Shown in pieces: positions 21,831-36,800 of a stretch of DNA of 64,000 bases (the first letter of the stretch is position 1; every line of letters begins with the position of its first letter). The notes below the pieces were generated by a model that worked only from the letters and a program-made list of their open reading frames with translations, did no database searches and was not told the origin of the DNA. Source of the stretch: Oryzias latipes (Eukaryota > Chordata > Actinopteri > Beloniformes > Adrianichthyidae); contig NC_019876.2 in the NCBI RefSeq assembly GCF_002234675.1, forward strand, positions 14,630,829 to 14,694,828, given 5' to 3'. A program made the position numbers and the translations under genes.

Positions 21831-24800
21831 AGCTAATGAGATGCTAGCTGTTGTTGACTTTCTAGAACGGGTGTCGCTTCTAAAAAAATGAAAACTGTCG
21901 CTTCTATTCAAACACAACAGTAGCACAATGGTTAAAAAATAAATACAAATAATAATAATAATAATAATAATAAAAATTAGTTTTGCAATTTTGAAAGAAG
22001 TCGGTGCTGCCCAGGTTTCCAGAGGGATGCTAGCAGCACCGCCCAGCTGAAGGGGCTCAGAGGATGTTACTGAACTGATCATTGTTGTTGTTGTCTCATT
22101 TTGTGACTGACAGGGTGGGTCGAGCCTTTTCACCCCCCAGCCATTTACCTTTTTAGCACCAAAAAGCTTCCATCCATTTGTAAACAAGATCTGCTTGGTG
22201 TCACAGTTGGGGCTTAAAGGCTGAAATTAAATAAAGACAGACATGTTGTTATTGGTGTGTAACTCTTGTGTGCAAATTGACCTAATGGATTCAATGATCT
22301 GGTTATTAAATGCATCAATCTGGGTTTTAAACCGACGTTGACGAGTTGAAATCTTATTTTTATGTAAAATTGATCAGCTGGAGTGAAAAGTAAAGAACAG
22401 ACAGGGGTTTTATTAATTTTAACTTTGTCCCTCCCCCCTGAATGCTGCCTGCTAGAAGCTCCTGGTTTGGCTGCTTTATCTGCAGGCTGCCAGGAGTTCC
22501 CTCTGCATACGCTTACGGGGCTCCACAGACCCACTCTGATCATGCAAATCATGTTGTTTTTTTGAGTTTTTAACATGTTCTTGTGGCGTTTTTCTGATGC
22601 TGGAGGACATAGATAAAGAAAATGAAGCTTAGTCTAGTCTCTCTTTATTCAGATCGTTGTGAATCGGGAGCAGACAAAAAGAAACATGGTTTGAAAAGCT
22701 CGTATTTGTGATGTAGAAATTAAGGGTGGGGCCGCTCCATTCCGATGCATCTTTTTGCAGACGTCTAGATCCATAAACGTCTTTGTTTTATCTCGTCTCG
22801 GCTGGTCTCTGACTCCAAACTGTACATCTGGATTATTGCTTCATCATTTTTGTTGTGGGGGTGTGTGAAAGGCTGTAAGCTAGTGGGACAGAGTGTAAAC
22901 GTGGAGCTCTCAGTTGGGGTGATGGTAAGGGGTAAAGATGATTTTTCTCCGTTGTTTATTGTCATTTTCTAAAAATGTGTGTGTTGTTTTCTGCTTGGCT
23001 TTTTATCTGTCTCCGTTTGCTGCAGCTTGGCTGACTCTGCTCAAATAGAAGAGCACAGTTACGGGGAAAACGTGATTCACTCGTGTGAAATCCAGTCCTT
23101 TTTCTTACTAAGCGTCAGGAGACCTTACAATCAGAGTAACGTCACGATCAGTCACCTTCAATATTTGATGTTTCAGCTTTTGTGACTAGCTCCTTTTTTT
23201 ATATAGAAGTACAGAACTGCAAGGACTTAATGTGCTTTACTGCGTGTCATTTTCTGTCATTTATTTCAGTGTTTTGTCTTCAAAGATGCTCCTCCTGAGT
23301 ATGAAGATGCACTGCAGACTAAAAATAACAGCAAAGCTCTTTTAAAAAAAGAATTAGAACTTGCTTTCATCCCGCTGCAGTTTTACACAAGCTTTATCAC
23401 CGATTGCAGCCCCATCATTTTTAAATATTATGTCTCTATACTGTTGGAGCTTCATCACACACCTCCTCCCTTGCTAAAGAAAGCATTTAAAATGTCAGCA
23501 ATTAAACCTAAAACGCGTAATGTTTGCATGCCTTCTTACTACTGATGGATATTTTATAATTTATTTAAAGCGCAAATGTTTTGCAATGTCAGTAAGTATT
23601 ACTTTCTTCATTTTTGGGGGGGGAACAGAAGCAGCTTCGGTGAAGCGTGCAAAAACAAAAAATGAGAGAAAGGCGTCTGTCATTGTGGCAAACTTTATTT
23701 TTTTTTTTCTTTTTTTACAGACATTGTGTTGATGTGAACATTTGAAAGATAAAAAAAAACATTTCCTGTCATTATTTTGTAAAATTCTTCATTTACAAAA
23801 CAATCTGGAGCTCGTTAAGATGCAGATCTGCTATATTTTTATTTTTAAAAAAACAGAAAATGTCCTTGTTGTTGTTCTCAACATCAGCCTCGTCTGAAAG
23901 AATATCAGCAGTTCAGGCCAAAATAAAGTAAAAAAGCTGCCAAAACCTTGGCTTCACTCTTTGTTACCCCCACCACTTTAATTAAAAACTGCTTTAAAAG
24001 CCATTAAATGTCTGCATCTTGTGCGATGCTACTTAAACCAAAAACTGCATGAAGTTGGATTTTCTTTTTTAGTGGAAGCCTCCATCTTTTCTCCGTCTCC
24101 CTGCAGGTGAACTCATGGAGCGGTTCCATTGAGATCGGGGTGACAGCTCTGGACCCCGCCGCGCTGGACTTCCCCAGCAGCGCCACGGGCCTGAAGGGTG
24201 GCTCCTGGATCGTGTCGGGCTGCTCTGTGCTCCGTGACGGCCGCTCCGTCCTGGAGGAGTACGGCCGCGACCTCGACCAGCTGGCGGAGGGCGACCGCGT
24301 GGGCATTCAGCGCAACTCCCGGGGAGAGCTCCACCTCTGGGTGAACGGGCAGGACTGCGGCGCGGCCGCCAGCGGCCTGCCGCCTAGACTCTGGGCGGTG
24401 GTGGACCTGTACGGGAAGTGCACCCAGGTGACGGTGGTGAGCTGCGAGCCGCCTCCTGCAGAGATGGAGAGAGAAACAATAGAGCGAGATGAGGAGGAGA
24501 AAGAAGAGGAGGAGGAGGAGGCGGAGGAGGAGTTGGTGGTGTGTGGTGCTCGGGAGAATGGGGGGATCGCAGCACTGATGAATGTGGCAGCATTGAATGA
24601 AGTGATGAACGGAGATGAAGGTAAGGAGACTTGTTTTTTTAAATCATTTGATTCTATCTTCGATTGTTTGATCTGGAGTGACTCTCACTCTGCCAGTGCC
24701 TGAGCTGACCTGTAACCACAACAGACCAGACAAGTTCCCCAACAACCTGGAGCCCGACACAGGTAAGAAGATCCACCTGAGATCTCCCATCAGGAGGAGC

Positions 24801-27800
24801 ACTGCAGGTCTGACGAGCGCCACTCTGTCCTCAGTTCTCACAGAGCACCAGCTCTTCGACGTCTTCAACAATGCAATAGTATCGTTTTATCGCTCTGAAG
24901 ATGAGGGCGGAGGGGTAGATGGGGGAGGAGGTGGGACAGGAGGAGGAGGAGGAGGTGTCGAGGGGGGAGGAGGAGGAAACGCAGGATCCGATTCCTCTTC
25001 CAGAGGCGACAGAGGGAGCAGCGGTGGAGGAGGCACGACACACAGTGACAGTGGGGGAGCTGCAGCAGCAGGAGGAGGAGACGGGAGCTCAAACAGCCCC
25101 GTCGGCAATGGAGGGGCGGGGCTTGGAGCCGTGACAGGGATGACCACCAATGATGCGTTGCTGTTCCACGAGAAGTGCGGCACCCTGATCAAACTGAGCA
25201 ACAACAACAAAACGGCGGAGAGGCGGAGACCGCTGGACGAGTTCAACAACGGCGTGGTGATGACCAACCGGCCGCTGCGACACAACGAGATGTTCGAGGC
25301 GTGTACACAACCTATTGACTGTATATGATAGCTGGATTGAGTGACCCCTCCCCCTGGCGATCCGAACAGGAAGTACCTGCTGGCTCCAAGAAGACAAGTC
25401 CCATAGACTTCTAGTAAAAAACAAACGGCTATTATTCAGTCGTTCTTTTAGTCAGAATAACCAATGTTCTTGCTAAGGTATTCCATTTAAACTGACCAAT
25501 CAGATGCCTCGGTAAAAGTTTGTGGTCTCACCAAAACATTCAGAGCGTTTGGCAGATTCTCCCGAGTCCGCTCCCAAGTGGTGGTGGTGTGCACTCTCAG
25601 CCAGCTCACTCCTAAATGGCAAGCGTGGTTGCCATAGAAATGTCGACTTAAACCGACTTCGACCAATCGCTGCTTACTGATGATTTCTGGTTCCAACATG
25701 GCGACATTTGTATAGACAATAATGGCGACTGAAGTCATTTGGTTGGAACCAAAAGGGAACCATTTTCTATGGGTGACGTCACTCTCGCTCAGTCCAGTTC
25801 TCTTATACAGTCAACGGCACAATCCGACCTCTTTCTTCAGTTGGTTCCACTGGTTGCATTTGTTGCTGATGGGACGCCCATCTCTTGCTCACCATCAGAT
25901 CCGCATCGATAAGCTGGTGGACAAATGGTCGGGGTCGATCGAGATCGGTGTGACCACGCACAACCCCAACAACCTGGACTATCCCGCAACTATGACCAAT
26001 CTGCGCTCAGGTAGGCGCCCAGACGCTGACAGGAACGAAAGGCTCCAAACCCAGTCGTGTGACAGCGTGGCTTTGGCTTCCCCATCAGGTACAATCATGA
26101 TGAGTGGCTGTGGGATTCTGACCAACGGGAAAGGAACCCGCAGAGAATACTGTGAATTCAGCCTAGACGAACTCCAGGTTTGGCCCGACGGGAACAAACG
26201 TGCCTTTGAACGTCACCTGCTCTCCGCTCTGCTTTTAACATACTTTGCTCGTAGGAGGGCGATCACATAGGATTGATGCGTAAAGCCAGCGGCGCGCTGC
26301 ATTTCTACATAAACGGCATCGATCAAGGTGAGGCTTCAGAAAACCTGCGGTATTTACGCACCTTTGTTTCGTTGGTACACTGTGAACAGAAACTTTCAGC
26401 ATTTGGTGCGATCAAATCAAACTTTATTTATAAAACGCTTTTTACACTTGTGTAACTCAAAGTGCGTAAAAATATTCTCTCAACCTAAATTCCAAAGGCA
26501 AAAAAACAACAAAAAACAATAAAACTCTATTTCTAAGGCAATGATGTAGTAGTTTGTTGTTAGTGCTGTAAGAAAACAAATCTGCGAGTATTTTGATGTG
26601 ATCTAAAGTTTTGCCTCATAAAATTATTTATGTTCATATTTTTCCCTAGTTTTGATGTCCTCTTATTTTGAAAACTGATAATCTATTTTTAGAACATTGC
26701 TGTCATGTATTGTTGTCATTGACGTAATCAATTGACAATAGTAACAGATTAAGCTTTTTTAATGAGAAGTAAAAAAACAGACAAACACATTTTCTGTTCT
26801 GGTGGCTCAGTCTAAGGGGGAGGAGCTAATAGATTTTGGTGCATGGCTGGAGCAGCCTTCCTTCAGAAACCCTTAAACTTTCATGAATTCGTCCTAAAAA
26901 CCCACTCCGAGTGTCCTCCTTCTGTGCTGAAGGTTGTTGCTCTAAGCCAGGGCTGGCCAACCCTGGTCCTCAAAGCCTAAACCCTGCCTGTCTTCCAGTC
27001 CTGCCTGACCAGCTCTCGGCTAACTCGAGTAATTCCACATCCTGATTGACTGAAAACACCTGGTTTAGGTTGTCAGCATCGAGTTGGAAACCAGGCGGGG
27101 TTGAGGCTCTCAAGGACCAGTGACAAACTTCTGGCATCAGTCGAAGCCTTTTTAATGCGCTGTAATGGATTTTGTTCTTGTCACCAGGTGTGGCTGCAGC
27201 TCAGACTCCGGCGGTGGTTTATGGAGTGGTGGACCTCTACGGCATGGCTGTCAAAGTCACTATAGTCCACAACCACAACCACAGCGACCGCCTCAGGCGC
27301 AACAACGCCATCATGCGGGCTCTGTCGCCAGACGTGGGGCGATCCCGGCCCGGCTTGTCGCTCACTCCGGACGCCGAGGCGCCCGACCGTCTCCTCTTTC
27401 ACTCCAACTGTGGCCAGAAGGCCGCCATCATCTGCGAGGGCCGGACCGCGTTACGGCCGCAGTGAGCTTTATTTGTTCTTTTTGCAGAACTTTGTTAAAT
27501 ATTTCAATAGGGTTGAATCGGTGATCCAGGTTAACGCCGCTGATTGTTTCAGTGCGACCGACGATTTTAACCACGGCGTGGTTCTGAGCAGTCGGCCGCT
27601 GCGCTCCAACGAAGTGTTCCAGGTGCGGATTGACAAAATGGTCGACAAGTGGGCGGGCTCCATTGAAATTGGAGTCACAACGCACAACCCCGCCTACCTG
27701 CAACTGCCCTCCACCATGACCAATCTACGCTCAGGTGAACGACCGCGGTGCCTTTTTTTAAAGCAGGTCGGTTCGGCTAGTCGGAGGCTAATCTTTTGAT

Positions 27801-30800
27801 GTTTTCAGGGACGTGGATGATGACGGGGAACGGCGTGATGCACAACGGGACGACCATTTTAGACGAATATGGGCACAACCTGGATCGACTCAAAGTAGGT
27901 GTTAGTAGATATCAGTGTTGGTCTTTGGGGTATTTATTGTTTTGACATTTTTCTTGCCCGTGCAGGCAGGCGACACAGTCGGCGTCGTTCGGAAAGAAGA
28001 CGGCAGCCTCCATTTTTTCGTGAATGGCGTGGCGCAGGGCCCCGCTGCCTGGAACGTGCCACCCAGCGTCTACGCTGTGGTTGACCTCTACGGTCAGGCG
28101 GCGCAGGCCACCATCATGGACGACATGGGTGAGTCAAAGGACTTTTTGGGGGGGGTGGTGGTGGTTCCACAGTGGTTCATGTTTGTGCCTCTGTTGGCAG
28201 ACCTCCCCCCTCTGCCGGAGGACAGCTCCGAGGGCCCCACAGCCATGTCCCCTGGCAGTCCCTGCTCAGTAGCTGGAGCCACAGCAACCAACGACCTGCG
28301 CTTCCACCACCTCCACGGCACCAACGCCGTCATCACCAACGGCGGGCGCACCGCGCTGCGTCAGAACTGCCGCAGCGAGTTCAACGACGCGATTGTTATT
28401 TCCAACAGGTCAGACAAATAACATAAAAATCACTTTGAGAGACTTTGAGAAAACCCTTTAAAGAGGAGATCAAACAAAGACCATCACTCTTTAGCTCACC
28501 GGTAAATAGAACACAACAGGAAGTTCTGTTAATTTATTCAGGTTGAAAAAAGGTTATGTTTCTTAGTTGATTACTTACTCAAATGCTCACACGTTTATCT
28601 GACCTGGCATGAACTTTACTCGTTGCAGGTGCCTTCGAGATGGAGAGCTGTTTGAAATCGTCATCCAGAAGATGGTGGACCGCTGGTCAGGTTCAATAGA
28701 AGCAGGTTTGTTGGCGTCTCTAATCGATCCATTGAGTTCACATCCACGACATTTGAAACTTACATGAACTTTCTTACGTCTCTCTCTGGATTTTCTGTGC
28801 GTTTAGGAGTAACGGCCATAAGGCCAGAGGAGCTGGAGTTTCCAAACACTATGACTGATATCGATTACGATACTTGGATGTTGAGGTAATCAATTGAATT
28901 GTCCGGGTGAATACTCGATTCTGATTGGCTGCTGGGTGTGGATTAAAAAGTAATAAGTAATAAAAAGAAGCTTAAATGTTTTATATCACTGCGTTGGATT
29001 CTTTAAAACGAACTTTTGCTTCATTATTAAGAGGTGAACTTTCTCTCTGAACTGATGCTAATTTTAACACATCGTGATCATCAGCATATATATCGCTTTC
29101 CTTTGCCCCTGCCAGTTCAGTGCTGGCTAAGCGTGTTACGCGCCGCACCACATAACAAATAGTCCGCTTTTTGTAAAAAAAAATAAAAGAGCGATCTAAA
29201 CCGAACAAATAACCAGAATAAAGTACTATAAACTAGTTGAATATTTATTTCTTTTGTAACTTACCATGGTATAAGCGGGTTAAAGACCTTCGAAATGTGC
29301 ATTAGGAGAAATGTCTGATGATGATCGTCAGCCATTATGCCTTGTTTTTTGGTTAAGAACCAAAGTAAAAAACTTTGAATTTGAAAGCTTTTTTGGAAAT
29401 TTATTTATTTATGAAACATTTCACACTAAAAGTTGTAAAAAAAACAAGATACATTAAATCAAGCGAGAAAAAAAATATATATATATTTATCATTCTTTTC
29501 TACTAGATGATTGTCTTTAAGTCTATTGTAAAGCGTTCCCAGTGGTTTTTTAATTATAATTATACCGTTTTAGCCAAAATCAACAAAACCTGTGTCGTTT
29601 TCAGGACATAGTTTCTGTAGACCGGCAGCAGTTCATCAGAAATTCAATTTTAAGTTGTGGGAGCAGCCCCGCCCCCCTTCCCCTCCCTGTTACTAAGAGT
29701 TATTGGCCCGCCCAGTGTATTTTCTATGTAACAAACGCGCTCCTTTTGAGACGTTTTTATGTCTGCTTCTGATTCATAATGATTTCAATACAGAAATGCA
29801 GTTTAAGCTGAATTTTCTTTATATTTGTCTTTCATCATCAGAAAAACGCTACATGAACATGTTAAAAACACCATTTTCACCAGAGCAGGTCTTTAACTCT
29901 GATATAATGATACCTTTATAAGTGACTGTGCCATTACATTTAAGGGTGCTGAGTGACTGAACAAGTCATCATTTGGGAAGAAAAGTTACTCTTCAGGACA
30001 AAGTGGAAGAAAGCTCCATCAGAAAGAGACTCTGTAGCCACGTTCCGTCTGTTATGACCCGTTCTAAGAGGACAGGAAAGAGACAAACAAAACTAGAGAA
30101 AGAACTACAGACGGACCAGAGATAGAAATACTGCAACATTTGAGACTTTTTTTTTTTTTTAACGTAGTTCTTCTTTGTTTCTTTTATTTCTCCCAGTGGA
30201 ACAGCCATCATGCAGGATGGGAACACAATGCGCAACAACTATGGATGTGATTTGGACTCCCTAACTACGGGCTCTAGGATAGGCATGATGCGCTCGTCCA
30301 GTGGCAACCTCCATTATTACATAAACGGCGTGGATCAAGGAGTCGCCTGCTCGGGTCTACCTCCAGGTAAAGTCCCCCGGTGGACTGCATGCACTCCCTG
30401 ATCCGTTGCAAGCCTCAGGCGGTCCGGCTGAACCACGGATGGGTGTCTTTCTGTCTCAGAGGTGTACGCCGTGATCGACCTATACGGTCAGTGTGTTCAG
30501 GTGGCCATCACCAACTCCTCCGGCCCGCTGGACAACAGCCTGTGTACCAGCAACATCACAGAAAAGAGCTTCCCTATCCACTCTCCAGGTACAAACATCA
30601 AAATGACGACCGAAAGCTTCGAGTGACCTTCCAATGACTGTGCTGTTGTGTCCGTGTGTGTGCGTCTCTGCTGCGTGGGCAGTAGCAGGCGTCGCCCATC
30701 GGCTGCACAGTAAACACGGTAAAAACGTGGTGCTGCTCGGCGAGGGCTGCCAGGCCGTCAGAGTGGGCGGGTACTCTCACGGCATCGTGTTCAGCGGGAA

Positions 30801-33800
30801 GGAGCTCAAAGCCGACGAGTTATTTGAGGTAAAAGAAACACTGCTGCGTTTGATACAGTGGACAGTTTTAACTCGGGTCTGGAGCAAAGTTTTGGTCCCA
30901 CAATGATCATCCTTTGATCTATCCAAGTGTTCCCAGTGGTCTTTAAATTATGAATGTGCCATTCATAGCCAAAATCATAACCCTGCATCGTTTCTTTATG
31001 ACATAGTTTCTGTAGGGTGGCAGTAGTTTGCTCTTAAGCTGTGGGCGGGAATGTTGGAGTGTATTTTCTACGTCACAAATATGATGTTTTTCCAACAGCA
31101 TTTTTTTTGTCTGATCCTGATTCACAATGATTTGGATAAAGAAATACTCAGAAATGCAATTTTTTAAAAATATAAATGTCCTCTATCATCAAAAAGAAAA
31201 TGTTAAAAACACCATTTTCATCAGAGTGGGGCAAATCTGGGTTGATTCTGATCATACTTTAAGTGTGAGATCCTATATGTGAGCATTGAAGTCTTATTTG
31301 GCTCCTCTTTGTTCTGGAATCCCACAGGGTTCAAACTTAGGCCTCTGCACTCTTCTATCTGTTTCCCTTAGGATCTTTCTAGAAGGACATGGCTTTCATG
31401 GTATGCAGATGACTATCTAATCTATGTGCCTTTAAAAAAAATAGGATGTTTCTGTAAACTGCCATCAGAGGAAAAGCGAACGTTTTGCTTCTGTATCCAA
31501 AGATGCAGATCTCCATGATTTAACAATTCTGAGTTTGAAAGCCAGATCAAATTGGGGGTCGAGTCCATTTTTTCCCCCACTTGACCAAAGTGAAGAGTTT
31601 ATTTGTGATAAAACAGCACTTTTAAACCAATGAAAGTTTTCATGGTTTTGGGTTTAAAGTAAGGATAAAAAAAAAAAGCTAACCCTTTTTTGTTGAATCT
31701 GCAAGAACATCCTGCCCCTCTTTATGACTTTAAGGTCACAAGACAAAAACCTTTTATCGTCATTGTCTGGAATGTTTAAAACATTTTTTCCTCAGATTGG
31801 AGGTTTTGTATTTGATCTGGCGGCTGTTATTGGGATTTAACCAGCTTTCTTTTTTACTAGGGATCGGGCCCAATCGCATAGTTTCAGACTTGGTGGGAAT
31901 CAGATGTTGTGTCCTGATCAGGGACCAGATATCTATTTTATTATTGTTATTTTGATCTGTGTTACGTATTTCAAGCTTTTAATTTAATAAAAAAAATGCC
32001 AGACTAGAAGTCTGCATTTCATGAACGTATCACGACATTTTATTGCAGAAAGCGCCGCAGAATACGATAGAATCGTACGGAAACAATTTGGTAAAGTTAG
32101 CGAGATTCTCACAGATTCAGACTTTTAGGGTCAATAACTCTTTTAATAAATGCTTTAAACTGACAGGAAATGTCTCTATTGGTGTATCGTAATGCAAACA
32201 ATGACCTTCAAAGGGAAAATTATTTGTAATTGGGATTAAACGGAGAGACGACCATCTACAAACAGCAAAAAGTGATTTAAAAAAAGAAATATTGTCTGAA
32301 AAAACCCCAAACTGAGCTACGGTAGTCTTGAGTTGATATCATTTTGTTTTCTATACACTTAAAGCTTTTATAATACATTTTTACACTGACAGTTCCATCT
32401 GCCTTCATCGTCCCTCCTCATCCTCTCCTCAGGTCAGGATCGATGAGGTGGACGAGCAGTGGTGCGGTTCGCTGCACATCGGTCTGACCACGCTGGCCCC
32501 CCCGGAGCTGCCGTCCTGCCCGCTGTCGGGTCTCTCCCCTTCCCTCCCCCAGCTCCGCACCAAGGTTACCTGGCTGCTTTACGGATCCGAGGTCCGTCGC
32601 AACGGCGTCCTGCAGCGCCAGAACTACTGCTATTCGCTGGACCGGTTGATGGTGAGCCGCAATCCCCTCCTCAGTTTTCTACTAGATTGACCTCTTAGCC
32701 CATAAAGAAGCCGACGTCTCACTTTGACAAATTTTCACATCATAAATTTGTCCTGTTGTTGGCTTTACTCCCCAAAATAATTCTGTGGTAAAAGGGGAAC
32801 AAGATTCTTTTGTTTCTAGATATCTATTGAAGGTCTACAGACTTATTACTTAGCAAAATTTCCAATTTTCCGACATTCCCTGAAGAGACGACATCTGGCT
32901 GTGTTTCCAGGTCGGGAACCGTGTGGGCGTGAAGAGATGCAACGACGACACCATGCACATCTTCATCAACGGGGAGGACATGGGTCCTGCTGCTACTGCA
33001 GTGGCCAAGGTTGACCCTCTTTCTCATGTTCACCTCTTCGGAAAAAAAAACCATGTAACGGCGTCTCCATGTCTGCAGAACGTGTACGCTGTGTTGGACT
33101 TGTACGGGCGGATAACGGCGGTTTCCATCGTCAGTTCTTCGCTGGCGGAGGACACGGAAAGCGTCAAGGCGCCCTCGCTTTCTTCGGACAGCTGCAGCGA
33201 AGGCGAGGAAGACGGTACTCCTGTGAGAGAGGTAAGGAGAGACGACACAAAGGCTTTTGTCTTTATATATTTGGTTTTTATTTGATGGTTTTATATATAT
33301 ATATTGTTTTTGCAATTTTTCTTTTTTACATTCGGGGGGAAAATTTGTCCTCCGCCATGTACTGAAAAACTCACCAAAATTGGTCAATGATAACCCCACC
33401 TCCCCCTCCCCTCCCAAAAAATGATGACATCACAGCGGGGAAAAACCTCAACAAAATGAATGGGGACCATATATCTCAAGGGACATAAAAAAACAGCATA
33501 CGAAAACACATGTTTTACAATTATTATGGGATGTCCACAGGACCTACGGCTTTTGTAGCAAAGTGTGAAATTAGCGAATTTTCAAATTTTTTCACAAAAT
33601 GGGGAAAAAACCTTTTTTCACACATTTACTGTTAGCTTAAGTCTACAACCACAGCTAAAGTATTTTTGACCTTGGCAAGAGGTCGCATCTTGAATTTTCC
33701 TTAGTGATGATAGCAACAAACTCCTAGGGTTCATCATTGGGAGGATACGTGGGACAATATTTAGTTTTAAAGTTTGTAGAGTTTGAACGGTGTTAGCGGG

Positions 33801-36800
33801 TCAAACTAAGACAAAAACTGTTTTCTTGTTGCTCGCATTTTCTTTACCAGAGTATAGTAAAAATGTAATACTTGATTTATCGGCTCATGTCGAAACAAAT
33901 GACATGACATGCAATGTGAAAATATTAGGAATGTGGGTGTGGTTGACAAAAAACCTCTGTTGCCAAGGAAAACCAAAAATGTACTTTTGTCCATTTTTAT
34001 AAAAATGACATAGACCTGTTTGTCACCCCCAGGTGATCAAAAAACAATATGGTTGCTATGGAGCTCAACCAACAGAAAAGCTGCCTTTTTGGAAAAAAAA
34101 AAAAAGTTTTTTTTAATGGAATAGTGACATACAGCTTTGCCCAGGGTGGCAGGGCTGAAGGGGGAGGGGGAGTGTAGCCAGATAGTGCAGATCAAAAGGA
34201 GGCTGCGGGGGCAGGTCGCTCCCGCGAGCCTTACAAAGCTGCTTGTGGGTTTTATTTTTTATTTTTTGTGTGTTTGTTTACAACGTGATTGTTTTATGCC
34301 GTCCAGGTGGAGAGAGAGTCGTGCGCTCCGGCGCCCACAAGCATGGCCTTCCTGGAAAACCACGGCAAAAACATCCAGCTTTCTAATCAGAACCTGACAG
34401 CAGCCAGAGTATCCAGCTACAACCAGGGGCTGCTTGTCACCGCCCAGCCGCTGGCCCGTCAGCTGCTGTTCCAGGTCTGTGCAGTTTCCATAAAAAAGAC
34501 ACGAAAGGTTTCCTTTCAGTCGTCAACGAGTAATTGTTCATCCTTTTTTTGTTGTCGTTGACAGTTTCAGATCGACCGTCTGAATCCCTCGTGGACGTCA
34601 TCGCTGTCGTTAGGGGTGATCGGCCACTCCCCCGACAGGCTGAACTTCCCCTCCACGGCGTGCTGTCTAAAACGCTCCGCCTGGCTGCTGCAGCGGGACT
34701 CCGTCTTCCACAACTCGCTGAAGGTACCCGCCCCGAGTCACAAGTCCGTCATGCGAGCCGGGGGCTTATCGATTCTTGCCGTCTTTGACGGACAGGACGG
34801 TGCTGTCGCTGACGGAGCGTGTGGAGCCACTGATTCCCCTTCAACCATTATCCCGCTGATCCCTTCTGTGCCTCCATTTCCTCCTCTAGATATGTGAGAA
34901 CTACGGTCCAAACCTTGATACTTGTCCGGAGGGGACGGTGTTGGGTCTGCTGGTGGATGCCAACAGCTGCCTCCACCTCTACGTCAACGGCATGGACCAG
35001 GGCGTGGCCGCACAGGACATCCCCTCCCCCTGCTACCCCTTCATCGACCTCTACGGCCAGTGTGAGCAGGTCGGTGCAGATAGCCCAGGAGAAAAGGCTT
35101 TCTGAGTTTTATACTCTGGACGTGTCTTATCTTTTGGCATCGATTGATGTCTGTGTTGCAGGTTACCATAGTAACGAACAGTGTGTCAGCTGTGGGCGCT
35201 GAAAGCGGGGAGACTAGGTGTCAGGGCGATATGGAAAAGGCAGACATGGTTGACGGTAGGAAGCGGATTCTGTTTGATTCTATTCCGAGGCCCCCCGGGA
35301 GTCCTGAGTTTGCCGGTCATTTTTAGGAATCAAAGAGAGCGTGTGCTGGACACCCCCTCCAGAGGTCAACCCCAACAAGACCTGCGAGTACCAGGCGCTG
35401 TGTTCCCGCTTCAAGGACCTGCTGACGTTACCAGGTAAATCCTCTGGCCTTTTCTGTTTTTTTTTTAAGAGCATTTTTTCACCCCAGCAGGCGGAACTGA
35501 CTGCCTCTCTTCTTCAGACAGTTACTTCAGCGAAGACGGAAAGTACAACCTGTGCTACTGCGAGTCCTGCCACAAGCTCCGGGGCGACGAGGCGTATTAC
35601 AAAAGAGGAGAGCCGCCCCGGGACTACGCCCTGCCGTTCGGATGGTGCCGCTTTGCTCTCAGGTAAGAGGCTGGTGTTTGGAATCTGAAAAAAAGCCGGC
35701 ACAACAAAGAAGCTAGTTTTTGTTTATATATATATATAAAAAATGTCTTCTCAGTAAATTCCAACTAATTTATTTAAAGAATTGCCTTCTTTTAGCTTTT
35801 TTTTTAAACACAAAACACATTTCAAAAGTATAAAATATGACTTTAAAGACCCACTCCAATGAAAATGGTGCTTTAAACAGATCTTTGTGGCATTTTTTGG
35901 ATGGCGGAGGACATTCACGGTTATTTATTGTGGGAGTCACTTTCTAAAAATAACCTACAACAGGTGAAATAGTACAGATCTTTTAAGGCTGTAGAACTCC
36001 TCGCTACACACTTTCTACACTTTTTTTTCTCATTTAAACTCTCAAAGTTCAGACTTTCATAGACAAATTGCCAAAGATTTGCTGTTAGTAGCAAATACTG
36101 ATGCACACACCCACAGCGCCCTCTAGTGGTTGTTAGCGGAAAAATATAGAAAATACAAGCAGATTAATTTTTAAAAAATCACAAATCAGTCACACCTGAA
36201 TAAAAGTCCCAACCCCCAACCAAACTACGCAAGAACAATGGGACTTATACTCTGAAAAATACCGTACTCACTTTTGCTTTTTACAGCAATTCCTATGTAA
36301 TCTTCTTCTTCATTTGTGTTTTGTACGGCAACTCTCTCCTCTGTGCAGGATAAAGTCCCACTGTGACGTTTCTAATGCACTCAAGAAGTGGCACATCGCA
36401 TATCACGGCACCAGCGTCGGAGCCCTGCGCCGCACACTGGACCACAGCCAGCTGCTGCCCGGTACAGCCGTCCTTCCTGACTTAACTGCCCCTGTGGCGT
36501 CTTCCTGTCCTCACTGTACGGCTTCCTCACCTATCGGTCTCAGGGTCGTCGTCCGTGTTCTCGGTGTCTCCGGCGAAGGCGGAGGGGCCCATCGACTACG
36601 GCGAACCGGAGGAGAACAGCGCCCCGGGCAGGGAGGTACCCAGAGTGCGGCTTTCCCCCACCATGCGCTACTCGGGTTTGGAGACCTTTGCTCCTAAAGT
36701 GCAGTAAGTTTGTTGTGCGGTTAAAAACAAACAAAAACGGGGCGTTACTATTGGAAACTGAGATGGGTTCTCCTCCGGCAGATTTCGGGACCCCCGTTCT

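Noticed and set aside
24763..24813. Possible 50-base intron inside neurl4 exon 3
   Set aside because: Donor- and acceptor-like sites exist, but the piece is shorter than usual vertebrate introns and the open frame continues through it.
24887..25285. Minus-strand Pro-rich open frame opposite neurl4 exon 3
   Set aside because: It is the antisense shadow of the Gly/Glu-rich coding repeat; it has no splice support and no recognisable domain.
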